Below are positions 12,885-25,400 of a stretch of DNA of 64,000 nucleotides, one piece after another. Each line of letters begins with the position of its first letter. The stretch's first letter is position 1. The position numbers were made by a program, and so were the translations under genes. The notes under the pieces are model-generated. The model had not been told where the DNA came from, ran no database searches, and worked only from the letters and a program-made list of their open reading frames with translations. This DNA comes from Klebsormidium nitens (Eukaryota; Streptophyta; Klebsormidiophyceae; Klebsormidiales; Klebsormidiaceae): positions 46,107 through 110,106 of the forward strand of contig DF237043.1 of NCBI GenBank assembly GCA_000708835.1, read 5' to 3'.

Positions 12885-13570
12885 CGTTGATGTCGACTCC
12901 CCTTCTCTAAAGTCGCAACGAGCGTCCAGTCCCGGATTGCTGCGGTGTTCCACACAACTCCGTATCCTTCCTGGAGATGCCAACCCGGAAACCATGAACG
13001 CCTTTTGTTGCGCCGCTCGCGATCGATGTCACCTAGTTCATACCCCGCATACGTGTCAAAGATGCCCTTCCCCAGAGCCTCACTAACTTTTTGCAGTGTC
13101 TCGTTGGTCGACATCCTGATCACGGTGGACGGCCTCTTACCATGAGCTGACACGTGGCGCTTGACGAATGGAACATTGAACATGTACGCGTAGCGAGCCC
13201 CGTACTCGTTCTGAAACTCTTCCTCCAAGCGGGAAAAGCGACCATTCAAACAGATTGAGTACCAAATGTCTCTACCGGTACCCCCCTCTTCCTCGGGCCG
13301 TCTGCCCGGGGACGCCTTGGTTATTGAGTGCTTGTACCTGCGCGTGTCCCAACCGTCCCACGTGGGAGTCGGTACAAGATTGGCTCGGGGACCGGCGTTG
13401 CCATGACAGGTGCAAGCACCTCAGGTTGGGGTGAGCGTCTGTCAGCATCTGCGAGGCCTCCTGAGCTAGGCGCGTAGCCGTCCTGTGGCGAAGACGGCCA
13501 AGCTATCAAAACGCTCTCCGTCAGGTCTGGTTATCACCCAATCATCCTCTGAAACCTTGATGATGTTTGG
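12885..13570 (-). pseudogene. Copy 2 of the unknown duplicated coding segment (less decayed)
   Basis: This lies about 2,140 bp downstream of copy 1 in the same orientation. On the minus strand one frame stays open from TWDGWDTRRYKHSITK (about 13365) through GTGRDIWYSICLNG, FQNEYGARYAYMFNVPFVKR, STNETLQKVSEALGKG, TYAGYELGDIDRE and QEGYGVVWNTAAIRDWTLVA, about 160 codons. An upstream block in another frame (DAHPNLRCLHLS, and before it PNIIKVSEDDWVITRPDGE) also has a counterpart in copy 1, so at least one frameshift or an intron lies between. No start codon or full gene structure is evident. The family is unknown to me. It could be a piece of a lineage-specific gene family or of a mobile element. 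Confidence 0.55.
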
Positions 13571-14329
13571 AAGATCTGAAATTGCAAAATGACTGGTTAA
13601 TGGCCGGTTGATCTGGACAGACTCCTCTGCCGAGCTCCCCTCCGGTACTGAGAGGACCCGAACAACAGAACGTCTCCGGCGAACTTCTCGAGTTGCAAAG
13701 CAGCGGCGTCCACCTTTCTTGGACTTTGTCAAATTTGTTGGAAGCAGGGTGTTCGAGCTTCGGGTTTCTGCAAGCAAACTGTCTGTTGACAGACTTCTCA
13801 TGTTGCGGGACCCTTGGAGCCAGCTGTTCAATGGATGCAAATTGCCAGCTCTCGACTGCCGAAGCGTTTGTTCAGAAAGTCGCTTCCGTTGACGTGCAGA
13901 AAGCTTGGCACTTGACTTGCTTGTATCGCGCTTTTCATGGCGCTGAGGAGCGTGCTGCAGATCGAATTGTAATGAGTTACTCTAAGGATAGCTTGCACAT
14001 TAGCTGGTATTGAGGCATTTCTTAGGCATATTTGCTGATCGATGTATGAAACACGAAGCGTTTTTAAGCCGAGGAGCCCGGAGCTAAGCTCAGCATTTGT
14101 GATCTGGTGAACAGAAGCCAATGTCACTGTTGGATTGGAACCTCGAGCTTTTTGAAGAGAAGAACTTACACCTCATGTCAGAACTGCTGGAAATGTCAGC
14201 TTGCAGGCAAAAGACCAAGTATCTTACTAGTAGTAGCGGCTGATACTTCCTTTTGTGAAGTGCCAAGCGCAAAGACTAAACCCTGGTCACGTTACCGTCG
14301 CAGTCCCGTGCCGGCCCCGGCTGCCCGCG

Positions 14330-14402
14330 GCGGCGGCCGGCGATTTGTCAGTGACTCACTGCACTGATCAGAGGATCAGTGCCGATCGCCGGCGGCCGGC
14401 CA
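14330..14402. repeat. GC-rich inverted repeat (hairpin)
   Basis: The core 14361-14382 is a perfect inverted repeat: GCACTGATC, a 4-base loop, GATCAGTGC. Outside it, the arms ggcggccggcgat (about 14334) and atcgccggcggcc (about 14385) pair imperfectly, so the whole region could fold as one long stem. It sits in the gene-poor stretch and is not next to a recognised coding end. A hairpin of this kind could be a mobile-element end, but no element could be delimited. Confidence 0.55.
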
Positions 14403-16491
14403 CGCAGGACGCGGGCAACGCGCGCCACTCTCGTCCTTAGCTGTCCTTGTCAAAGCGAAGACGGAAATGAAGCCTGGTTGTCACCACGAAATCTCTGCTC
14501 CTGCCAACATCAACCTTGGAAGCCTCAAAAAGCCAAAGGAGCCCGCCGTGGCTGCTGCACAATCATGAAGTTGAAATGAAGCTGGTCTCACCGAGACAGC
14601 GTATATTTGCTCCTGTCCTACTTTGCTGTAATCAAAGACGACTCGGACGAGTGATTTTGTGGTACGTCCAACCGTTTAGGAACTCTTTGGCGTCAAACGA
14701 AATTGCAGCACAGACGTGCATCATCCATGTGCCACGCTTTTGAAGCACCTAGCGTTCCCAAGTATAGGGGAGACAATCTGAAAGGACAGTCAAAGCAGAA
14801 ACAAAGGACGGGAACTTAGATTCCGCGTGGCTCAATCGACACACGTGAATAGTAATCATGGAGCGGCAGCCTGGAATTGCATGTGACGGTACACTGACTT
14901 TCACTGCAACGTTACATGAGAGAGTTTTCAAGGTACCAAAAGACCTCGCTCAGTTCTTGCCGCTTTGCTGGCCTGGGACATTTCCAATCAGCACGCATTA
15001 AGATAGATATACTCAAGCTCTTGCTGAGAGCAGCAGTGACCGATCTACAGACGCACGTACGGACGAATCGGGAGACTCATCAAACAGATGACGTGATTGT
15101 ATGCTCATCTTGACTGTGTAGATTCAAATCTATCGCGGCTTGCTGATGAATCAAGATCGACAACGATGGGTGGATAAGCCCCTGCCCCGAGATGATGTCA
15201 GCCGAATTGGAACGGCTGCCAAACTGCCAGGTAAGCAGACTGATGATATAACGTGCGAGCAATCGGGGGGGCCAGCTGGCTAGAAGTCGTACTTGGTGCA
15301 GAGAAATTGCATAAAAGATGCTTGCTGAACCTACTACGTATCGTTTGTCGGCTCTGCTACTGAGCCTGACGACTGCACACAGCTTGAGTACCGGTTAAGC
15401 TACGGACTGAGAAGATCGAGGCGCACGCATCATCATGGCGGCCCTGCTGTACGGTATAAAGCGCTTATGGGAATATTGGAATCTTAACTAAATGCATAAT
15501 ATGCGCGTGCAAACAGGCTCGCGGAGCTGTACGAACAACTGTCGCATGCGCGCACCACTAAGCGCCTTGATTTACGTACTGCCATGACATTCTCACTATA
15601 ATTCGCGAAAGTGAGTGGTGCTCACGTGCAATCGTGATGACCGAATGCATTTGCAGTACTGTACGTCGTTGATTCATGCAATTGAATACACTGCGTGAGA
15701 CATTTCGTGAGTGGATCGGAGTATCCAGCTGAGCATGTACAATACCTCCGACGGTCAGGTACGTTTTTGCATCTAATGCACGTGTCATCCAATCATCGAT
15801 CATCTACTTGGAATTGCCTTCAAGCTATACTCATGCAATAAGCCTTCACCTAAGGGCATAAGCTGTACTCTTGTCAAATTAAGGCATCTTGAGAATTTAC
15901 TTGCTGGACATGTGCAAACAACCGAACGGCGACCTCTTCAGTAGCAGAGCTTGCAACCAATCGACTGTACGTCAGAATTCACTTTCAGTGAGTCAGTCTA
16001 TGCTGTGCAAACGCTTCTAGACGACGTGGACCTAGGCTAGGTGGAGCGGATCCTGCGTGTGCTCCAGCAAGATCCCACTAATTTTGCGTAGGTTCTGCTG
16101 GCCGTCGCGGGGGCGTTCCTCTAAGCGAGAGCTCTACTGCAGATGCACGGGCCTAAGTCTTGTGTCAACTGAACGTACATAAACAAGTTTCGAATCAACC
16201 GTCAAGCAATGGGCCAGTCAAGGCCAGCGCTAAATTGTCAGCGAAAACACTGGAGGACTCCATTATAGCTTGCGACGTCTGAACATCCTCTTCACCAAAA
16301 ACGACACAATAAATAGCCTGGCTGCGGGGCTGCTCGTAAACGACCGTCATTGCCAATCATCAGAGCTACCCTTCGGAAACTGGTTCCATCTTTGCCAAAT
16401 ACTCTACAGTCCCGCAGCGATCAACACGTGTCATTGCCCGCAAGCGACTTCTCTTGCGGTGCTAAAAATTGACAGACCGACTGAAAGCAGA

Positions 16492-19400
16492 TCAGACGTC
16501 CAGAGTGACGAACTGGGTCGCGCCCGGGAATGCGTCCGGGTTCACTGTGATGTACTGCGTGGGGCTCTTGTTGCCGCTCGGGTCGGTGTAAGTGACGGCG
16601 TATGTGCCGAGGAAGGCGCGGAACTGCAAATGACAAGATGCACAATAATAAGCATTCAAATAGCCGATTACGAGAAAGACAGGTCTACCTCGTCTTCGTC
16701 CTCGTTGACCTTCGTGTTCTTCAAAGTTTCCAGCTTTCAAATAAGCATAAGGGGGTATTCGTCCCTGATAAAACGAGGACAGGTGAAGAAACCCACAGAC
16801 TCGTGACCCAAGCTTGAAGAGACCGGTCAAAACTGCAAGACTAGTTGCGCCGCTGAGGGGCCTGAAATTGGTTCAATAGAAGTGCATTGGTGTGAAGCAC
16901 GGCTGAGAGAGCGACCAAGTTTTAGAGCACCACGTGTCCTCGCAGCACAACAAGCACGTCAACACTCTGGTGTCGACCCAAGCTTGGCAGCGAATAGCAT
17001 GGGCGACAGAATGAACCGCTTCGTGCGCTGGAACAGAACGAAAAGAATGAAGAAAAGAAGGCCGACCAGAACAGAATGTCGTCCTCATGGAGTTGTCTTC
17101 GCGTTTGCTGGTCGTTTTCTGAGTTCAATTGGAAAGTACAATACTCATTTACCCGTTGCTTCACCGTCTTGGCCGCTCGTTTTCTTCTTTCTTTCCGGCT
17201 TCACAAAAGTTGCAGCCTCAAACTGTCGGGACAAAGCTCTGAACTGTTTGAAACAACAAACCGATGGTCCGACCACCTACCCCTGTGTTGCCCACGTTGT
17301 TGCTGTAGAAGAGACCACAACGAGAAAGAAGAAAGACCCAGACAAGAGTAAGAACAGATTCGCCAATCCACGCACCCTGCGCTGCCCGCATTGAAGCTGT
17401 AGTTGACCACGCTACTTGGAAAAAAGAGCAGCCTCCACAACACAACGAGAAAGGGTAAAGACCCGGAAACTAAAACGAACGAAAGGTCCCAACTACCCAC
17501 CCCTGCGCTGCCCCCTTTGAAGCTGTAGTTGACGACGTTAGTTGCATGAATGGCAGCCTCAAGTTTACGATGAGAAAGGGGAAAGACCCGGAGACTGTAA
17601 GACCGGAGATCCAAACCACCCACCCCTGCGCTGCCCCCGTTGAAGCTGTAGCTGACCATTTTGGTCGACCACTCGTCTCTGCTGAAGGCGCAAGTCGCCA
17701 CCGCGGCCAGCCACTTGCGTCTCTTCAAGAAAACATTCCGGACACGATTTGACCCTTGAAAAGGCGATCAACACAATCAACGGAGGGTCCCAACCACCCA
17801 CCCCTGCGCTGCCCCCGTTGAAGCTGTAGTTGACGACGTTTGTCGACCACTCGTCCCTGAGCGCCAGGTAGCGCTGCCCCGCGGCGTTGGGCTGGTAGCC
17901 CGCCTGGGGGCTGGTGAACAGGCACGGCCCGCAGACCGCGTCATTGTCGCCGCCGTACGGGTACGGGATGACGTGCTGGAACAGGATGGTCGTCACGTGG
18001 GGGTTGGAGAAGAGCTGGCGGAGCGTGCTCTCCAGGATGTCGGCCTGCGGGGAGGGCGGGGATCGACGGTTAGAGAACCGTCTAGGCCGTTCGATGGGGA
18101 TCTGACGGCTGAGGTCTTATAAAGGAAAGGAAGGACGGTCGGGAGCCGTTCGACAAACTTCGGACGGTCGAGATTGCAGGCAGGGCGAAAACAATGATCA
18201 AGGGGCCATTCAGGCCGCTCAACAGAGATTTGACGGTTGACGCCCTGACGTTGTGAGTCAGGGCTTCTACAGAGAAGATTGAGGCCGTTCGATGGCAATC
18301 TGATGAAATAGGTTGAGTGGAGGTGAAAGGACCGGATAGAAGGGCCGTAGACTCCGTGCGATGAAGAACAGAGGGATCAAATTGCGGGAAGACACAGAAG
18401 TGTGCGGAGGAACTTCAAGACGTTCTGGAAATACGAGGGAGCCGGCAGCAGAACACAGGGGGCCAACAAAAAGAAGGATGTGTTTGGATGGAAGCTTGAC
18501 GGATGCAGATGCATCCCGGCTACACTGAAATGCGAATGCCAGTCAGAAGAACTTAATGCTACCTTCTTTTGTTTCCGCCTCTAAACGCATGCTAGAGATT
18601 GGGCAACTTTAACCGGCCAAGATGCGATTAGCGAAGACAGTCACGGTTTCCGTTTGTTTGCAAAACATACGATCTCAACTTTCCCAGACGGAGAGTAGCG
18701 CAACAAAGGCTGCGAATCGCACATATGGCTTTGTAAAAGTTGAATGCACAGAAAGGTATTGGCAATATCGAGGAGATAGATTGGTTTCCTGCAAGTTTTA
18801 CGCATGCTCCATGGTAGAAGTCTGTCACAAAGTCGTCTCAATGGGGTTTAATAACCCTTGCCTGCAGGTTTCGGTCGAAATTGTAGTTCCCCACGAAGCT
18901 GTTGCCCACGTTGACGTTAAGTTCGGTGATGTGGACCGGCAGCCCCGTCGCCTCCGCGACCTTGGACACGGCTGCGGGCAAAATGCTTGCAAATTTAGGG
19001 TTTCTGTGTTTTGTGTTTTGTTTTTGGGCTTCGCCATTCAAGAGGCCTCTATAGAATGGGAAAGGGGGGTCGCGGGGACAAGTACAGCGGTTGCTTCAAC
19101 CCTGCTATAAAAAGATGCCAAGTGCTCGGACCATGGTTCCTGATCTTGGCCCGTATTTCGAAACTCAAAAGGACATGTGACGGCTCAAGACCGCAAACCG
19201 TAGCCTAGAATTTGGGAATCTAGGTGGCAAGTTTGACGCAAGAATTGAGTCCGATGGCTTATCATGTTTTTACTTCTTCAAGCTCTGAGATTTAGGCTTT
19301 CAGGACAAGTTGACGATGGACAAAGGTGTTCGAGCCGCTTGAAAAGTTCTGTGCTCTCGCTTTGTAACCCCACGATCGTAAGCCTCCTCCCTTCCCACAG

Positions 19401-22400
19401 ATTTTGTCTTTTGGCATTTTGAAGCTGCAATATCGCTCATGCGCTAATTCTAATCACTTCCTTAACTGCAAAGAAGCCGCTCATTGCGCATCCTCGTGGT
19501 TCTCTCCCAAGCAGTGTGACCAGTCCTGCATTTCTTCTGTACATTCTCAAATTCTCCAGCCCTCCCCCATCTCTTGCTGTGACTTATCGTTCCGAACCAA
19601 ACACTATGCATTTTGATGTTTCGAACCATTCTTGTTTTGTTTGTTGATCTTCCGAAGCTTGGTAAATGCTCACCGATGCTCATGCGCTGGTCCTCCCGCT
19701 GGTTGGGCGTCACCTGGAACTGCAGCCCGGCGATGTTCACCAGCTGGCCCTGCCCGCGCGAGTTCAGATAGTTGATGCGCTCCGCCAACACCTCGGGGCT
19801 CACGGGGTCGCCGTACGCCTGGATAAAACACGAGTTGAGACTTTGAGAACTTTCACGGTGACTGGAGAGGGAGTGACAAGTTCCGGACAAGGATTTGGAT
19901 TCAAAGCACGCTCTGGCGGTAGGGACTTCGGAATTTGACTGTGCGAGCAGAAGAATGGAGGCTTTAGTATGGACTATAGCTAGGGGAAGATCCAGCAATG
20001 TTGGATCTCTCGAGAACTATATGCGGCACTAAGACGAGATGGTGAGATGCATCTTCCGCATTTTTGCTTGACTGTCACCTTTGGCCTCCCTTCACACTTG
20101 TCTCAAATGAGTCCTCTCACTTGATTGAAGACGACCGTGAAGCGAAATGAGGTGGCGCTGCCTAACTTTCGGACGAGCGCAGCGAGCATCTGGCCGCACA
20201 GTAGCTGCTGACAGATAGAATCCAGAGCCGCTACCTGACCAGACTGCAAACTATGACTAACCCAAGACGAAACCTCACTTGCTCTTTGTGAGGACCACGC
20301 CTCAAAGAAAAGCTGAGAACTAGAAAGGAGAGGGAGCTTACATCAAGGGGGAAGTTGTAGTAGCAGCCCTCTCCCACGTCTGCAGAGAACAGAAAAAGAT
20401 TCAGAAATCAGTCGGTGCGCTTCGAGATATGCTGCGCGAAAGTGTCGACTTTCTCCTAGCGCTTTATCAGACTCTAAGGACTAGTCTCTCCCCCCAACTC
20501 TCCCGCCCCACAGTTGAGACCCTTTCTGGATGAACGAGTCTGCTTGACCACAAGAAACCTTATCCAACAACAAACAGGTATCAGCGGATTGCCGGACTTC
20601 ATCTCCCGTGTCGGTGAAAGCAGAGCCTCTGTCCAAGGACTGGGCAGATGACACTGACTCTCAAAAACTGCCCTCTGAGATAGCAAGCACAGCTCCCTCC
20701 GTCACGAGTCCCAACGTATGATCGACATTCGGGAAAGAGGAAAGCGTACAACCTCGTTGGGAGCACAGAAGATTGGAGGCCTCACTGTACTCGTTGTAGA
20801 TGATCGGCGTGTTGTGGCCGGCCGCGTTGTCGGCGCTCCTGGTGGCGATGAAGTTTTTGGCTGCACGGGGCACGCTAGATGGTCAGAGTTGCGCCTTCGG
20901 CACCTGCCTGAAAGTTTACCTCCTCCAACAATGAAAGAGTTGGATCCATTGGGATGTTTGCAAACTACCCCTCTTACAAGAAGACTATTTCTTCCGTAGG
21001 AAAGGTGACGTAAGGGTGTCGCTGGTTCCTTGAAAGACCGAATTCTGCTCATTTGCAAGGGGTCGAGTTGAACATGTTCGGCGGAGTTTAGAGCCAAGCA
21101 AAAGACGGTGGCCGCGCTAACGAGATGGTGGGTTGCAAGTCCGCTAAGAGGCGGCACTTGGCGGCTCGTCCCTTGGATCAGCTATGAGTTCGTGAACCCA
21201 AATGTCGAATCGCCTTGCTTCGTCAAAGTCAGGCTCTTTGCACTATGTTTCAAGGGAGAAAAACTCGATATAGCTGTCCCTATTTCTAAGTTTCAGCCTT
21301 GGCAACGGCTCGGAGACAGGACGCCTTCAATATGCGCAAATGCCTCCGCTATTTCTTCCTTGAAGAGTCCGCAAGATTGCCCCCCCGTAACCAACCCGTC
21401 TGTCGGAAGCTTTCGAAGCATCTTTTGTAAAAAGTTGTCCCCGGACAAATTCTCACGTGCAGCTGTCTGCTTCAAAGTTGCCACCGGGTTCCAAAATTTT
21501 CGAGCGAACCTGCTGATCATGGGCCGTTAGATGCCTCCAGTATCGTCTTAGAACGCTTAAAGATCAGGAACCATGCTCGGACCGTTTCAAATCCGATGGC
21601 CGATCTGACGCAGAGAGCTCTATCAAAACGCAAAAGCAATATGTAGCCTCACTGATGCTGTCAATGCCTCCGCCCACGTTCGGGATGTACGTCTTATGGA
21701 TACCCTCGTTGTCGACGGTCACCGCAGTGTAGCTGCCGCCGCCAGTGTTCATGGCGCGGGTGGACCGCTGGCTGATGTAATAGTCCAGCAGGCTGACCGC
21801 ATCACCCTGCATCACAACGTGTGCGCTTGACAAGACGCTCCTTCTGTCACAAAATCTTTCGAGGAGTCCTCCGGGGTTCGTTATACCGATCTGGAAGCGG
21901 GTGAGAAACGGGCAATCTGCTGACGGAGAGGGGTTTTCGCGTCACATGGCAAGAAGAGAAGGCCAGTCACTCTGAGAAGGGGGTTCGTTTACAATCTTCC
22001 CACAATCTATAGCCTGAAAAGTGGTTGCAAAGCGTCATTCAAAATTCTGGATCTTTCCGTTATCGAGATGCATAAGAATTTCGGATCTCGCGCCTAGGAC
22101 TGTGGACGTTTGCGATGGGACGCCTCGACTCCTGCACTCCTGGCACACTAAAAATGGGCGTAGCCTGCTGAATAGTTTTCTGTCAAGCGCGGATGTAGAC
22201 CTTCAACCGGAATAGTCCAATTGCTAGTGGACTGTTGCTCAAGTTGAAAACTCGGGATGCCTTACTGAAGGGTCGGAGGAGAAAGCCGGAAATGGACCGG
22301 CAGTCGGAAGGCTTCCTACAAATGCTGTCGAGATACCGAGTCATACCACGCGCAAAAAGTTGAAGGTCTGTTTCAGCAACTCTCGAGGGGAATCCAAAAT

Positions 22401-25400
22401 TCCTTGCAAACTTTGCTCGAAGACGAGGCCACGTCACCCCAAGCGCTTCCGAAGCGTCGGCCCGAATCAAAGGTCAAGGCCACCAGTCATGCTACTCTCT
22501 TTCTCGCTGGCAAAACAAACGGAAGGGAACGGGGACACTATAGCTCTGTATGCCATACTCTGTGCTCCAAATCCTGCGCTACCGTCATCTCCGAGAGCCG
22601 TTTTTCTCGCAGCTCCAGCGCAACGCTTGGGATGAATAGACAAAGCCGTCCGAAGACAATCTACAACATAAATCGGTCGGGAAGCTCACCCCGTTTGCCT
22701 GGGTAGCAGCAATGCTGCTCTGGACCCACTGGGGGATCCCGTTCTCTAAGTCGTCCCACGTGACCTGGGGTCCAATGATTGGGAGACCCAGGCCCTGGGC
22801 CCACCGGATGAAGTTCAGAATGAGGCCGTAGTCATAGATGTTGTCACCTGACTCGGTCGCAGGCCAACCACTGCACGGGAGAAAGAAAGATCGGATCTGA
22901 AAATGCTTCCACTATACAGGTAAAGAGAAGGACGACCTTCCGATTCAAGCTTGGAGTGTAGTCCATTTTGGATGGACAAGAACCAGGTTTGAGTCCGGGG
23001 TGGTCGAGCTTTCGGGCAGAAGGGCGTAGTATCAAGTGGATTTCGTATCCTCTTCGAAGCGTGATCATTGAAAGATAATTCCCACATTACTTAAGTACGA
23101 TTTCTCAAGTCTCATTCATCTAATCGTGAATCAAGACTGGCCTCTCGATCGTGGAATCGAGACCCGCTAAGACTATGGTCTTAAAGATCCATGGCTCTCC
23201 AAACCTGCCCAGAGCACCTGTCCAGGTCGGCCATGACAGCAATCAACATGACGAGAAGGCAAAGATCACCGTTTCATTGACGGCATTAACTGCAAAATGA
23301 ATAACTGAGGACTGCTCGAAGGTTTGTTCCATTTTGCATGAGACCAGATCGCTAAAGATCCACGAAAGAGACACTCAGGCTCTTTGTCATTAGGGGTCCT
23401 GGTTGCAACAGTTCTTCAGAAGACAAACCAGATGCAGAGCGCGAGAATCGAGGTGAAGGAAACCACTTACGCGTTGCCCTGGGACACGACAGAGGAGCGG
23501 AAAATGTTGGTCACGAAGTTGGCCTGGTAAGCATCGTACGTGACACCATAGTCCACGTCCTGCAGACCCCTGCATTTGGGGGGTAACCAGAGAAGTTAAC
23601 CTTTGGGTTGAGCTGCTAACCAGACTAAATCTCTTCAATTGCCTGGCTCTGAAGGTGTCTTCTCGAGTACAGGTCAACTGGGAAGCGAAAACAAAGGGCA
23701 ACGACGCCGGTTCTTAACGCTTTTCAGTAGAGAGGGTCTCCAAACATAACGTCAGGTAAAGCTTCGCGACAATTTGTCTTTCGCAAGGCGCCAGTGCTTG
23801 CAAACAGTCCTCCTAAGATCGCCCGAATTCCGTCCAAACTGCCAATAGCCGCCCGCTTGCGCACACGACGGAGACATTGCTGAAGAGGCCTTAGCAACAA
23901 CTCCAAGAGTGATGCAGTGATTCGTTGTGCCAAGTGAAAAGCACTTCTGCTCACCAAGGGAACCCGGAGCGCACGGTGGTGAAGTCGACGGTGCCCCCGC
24001 TGACCGGTGCGCCGTTCCTCTGGAAGTTAATCTGGACGTTGGCCTTACGAAGCTGGAAAGCACAAAGACCCGATGAGAACCAGACGCAGATGTAGATACA
24101 AGCTGCTCCTACCCAATGGCGAACTTGCCCCACAGGCTACAACTGTATGAGCGACGTTCTAGCGACATTTCTATTGAACTCCATTGACTCAGCGATCCCT
24201 CGTCAAGAAAACGTCCAAGTTCGGAGATCAGTTGTCTCCTGGGAGCTTCCCGTCTCCTCAACGGACTCGGCCTTATGACGAACATGCCCAGGTGCTTCAA
24301 ACTCTCTGCCGATACCCTCGTTAGCCTTCTTTCCACAGGCTACGGTAGGCAACTGCTGAAGTCAGATTATGGATGCGAGAAGCTCACAGCATCGATCTGG
24401 GCGTTCTGCTGGGCCCGCAGCGCGTTGGGGTCGACAGGGATGACGGCAACGCCACGGACGTGGATGTTTGCGCCGCGGTCCTCCCTGCAGGTACGTAAAA
24501 GCAGCTACGTGAGATGGTGAAGCATGTTCTTTTTTTGGTGATTAGGAAGGTCAAAGAGTGTAGCGGTCTCTATGGTGATTAGGAAGGTCATAGGGTAACA
24601 GGAAGTTCAGGATACTGCTCTAATCCTTAAACGAGTTAGTCTGACAAGGCAAACAACGACTTCCATGGAAGCGACCAAGGTCAAAACCTGCGGATCTTTG
24701 CAGCGGGCTCAGGAGAGAAGCGCGTTGACCAACCGAAACATACGTATTTACACTAATAGAAGGTTTTACGCAGCAGCGTCAGGTTGAGGATAAGGCTTTT
24801 GGGGAGCGGCTGGGCCTAACAACAGGGAATATATTAAGCTCAAATGGAGCACAGCTTTCTTTGACGGGTGTCGAATAATATTGGTGACAGATGTCAAGAC
24901 AGATTAGTACCATTGAACACGATCACGTTTCTTTCCCCCCGTTTGCCCAGGAAAACATGTAGATAAAGCAAACTTCAATCCATTTTTTCAAGCCAAGTAC
25001 CTCCAAACGTCCAGAAGGGTGAAGCACACTGATGACAACTCACGCTGAAATGCGGAGGAGGTCCGAGTTGGTTGGCGGTGTGAACGCCCCCTTGACGAGC
25101 GTCCAGCAGTCGTTCTGGATCTGTGCCACAGGCGCCATGCAGTAGGGGCCGCCCTCGAACGTGCCCTGGATCAGGACTGCGCGCCCGCGCACAATCACTC
25201 CGTAGTTCTTCTGGGAGGCGGCACCGGTCAGGCGGACCTGCAGGAAGCGTCTAGTGTCAAACCTGTGTTTCCACTTGACCTCTGACTTTTAACTTCAATC
25301 TTTGGCCACGGTACACTCTGCATGCTGGGATTCTTAAAACTGCATTCCGAGGTCTGTCTGGAATCAACCCTGAGCAGCAGCCCTTCCTTTGGATTTTTGC

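Larger units (their letters stand above)
9422..16491. other. Gene-poor 7 kb between the ends of PDK1 and GH10
   Basis: No exon set with conserved motifs, consistent splice sites and closing phases could be assembled on either strand. The stretch does contain two direct decayed copies of an unknown coding segment (listed separately), a GC-rich patch at about 11880-12010 and a GC-rich hairpin at about 14330-14402. From about 14460 to 16490 I see nothing beyond short random frames. It lies between two convergent gene ends, so it must also hold both 3' UTRs. Confidence 0.5.

Noticed and set aside
9422-16491. tRNA or other structured RNA gene in the gene-poor stretch
   Set aside because: I found no A-box/B-box pair or cloverleaf by eye. 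A covariance-model search would be needed to exclude one.
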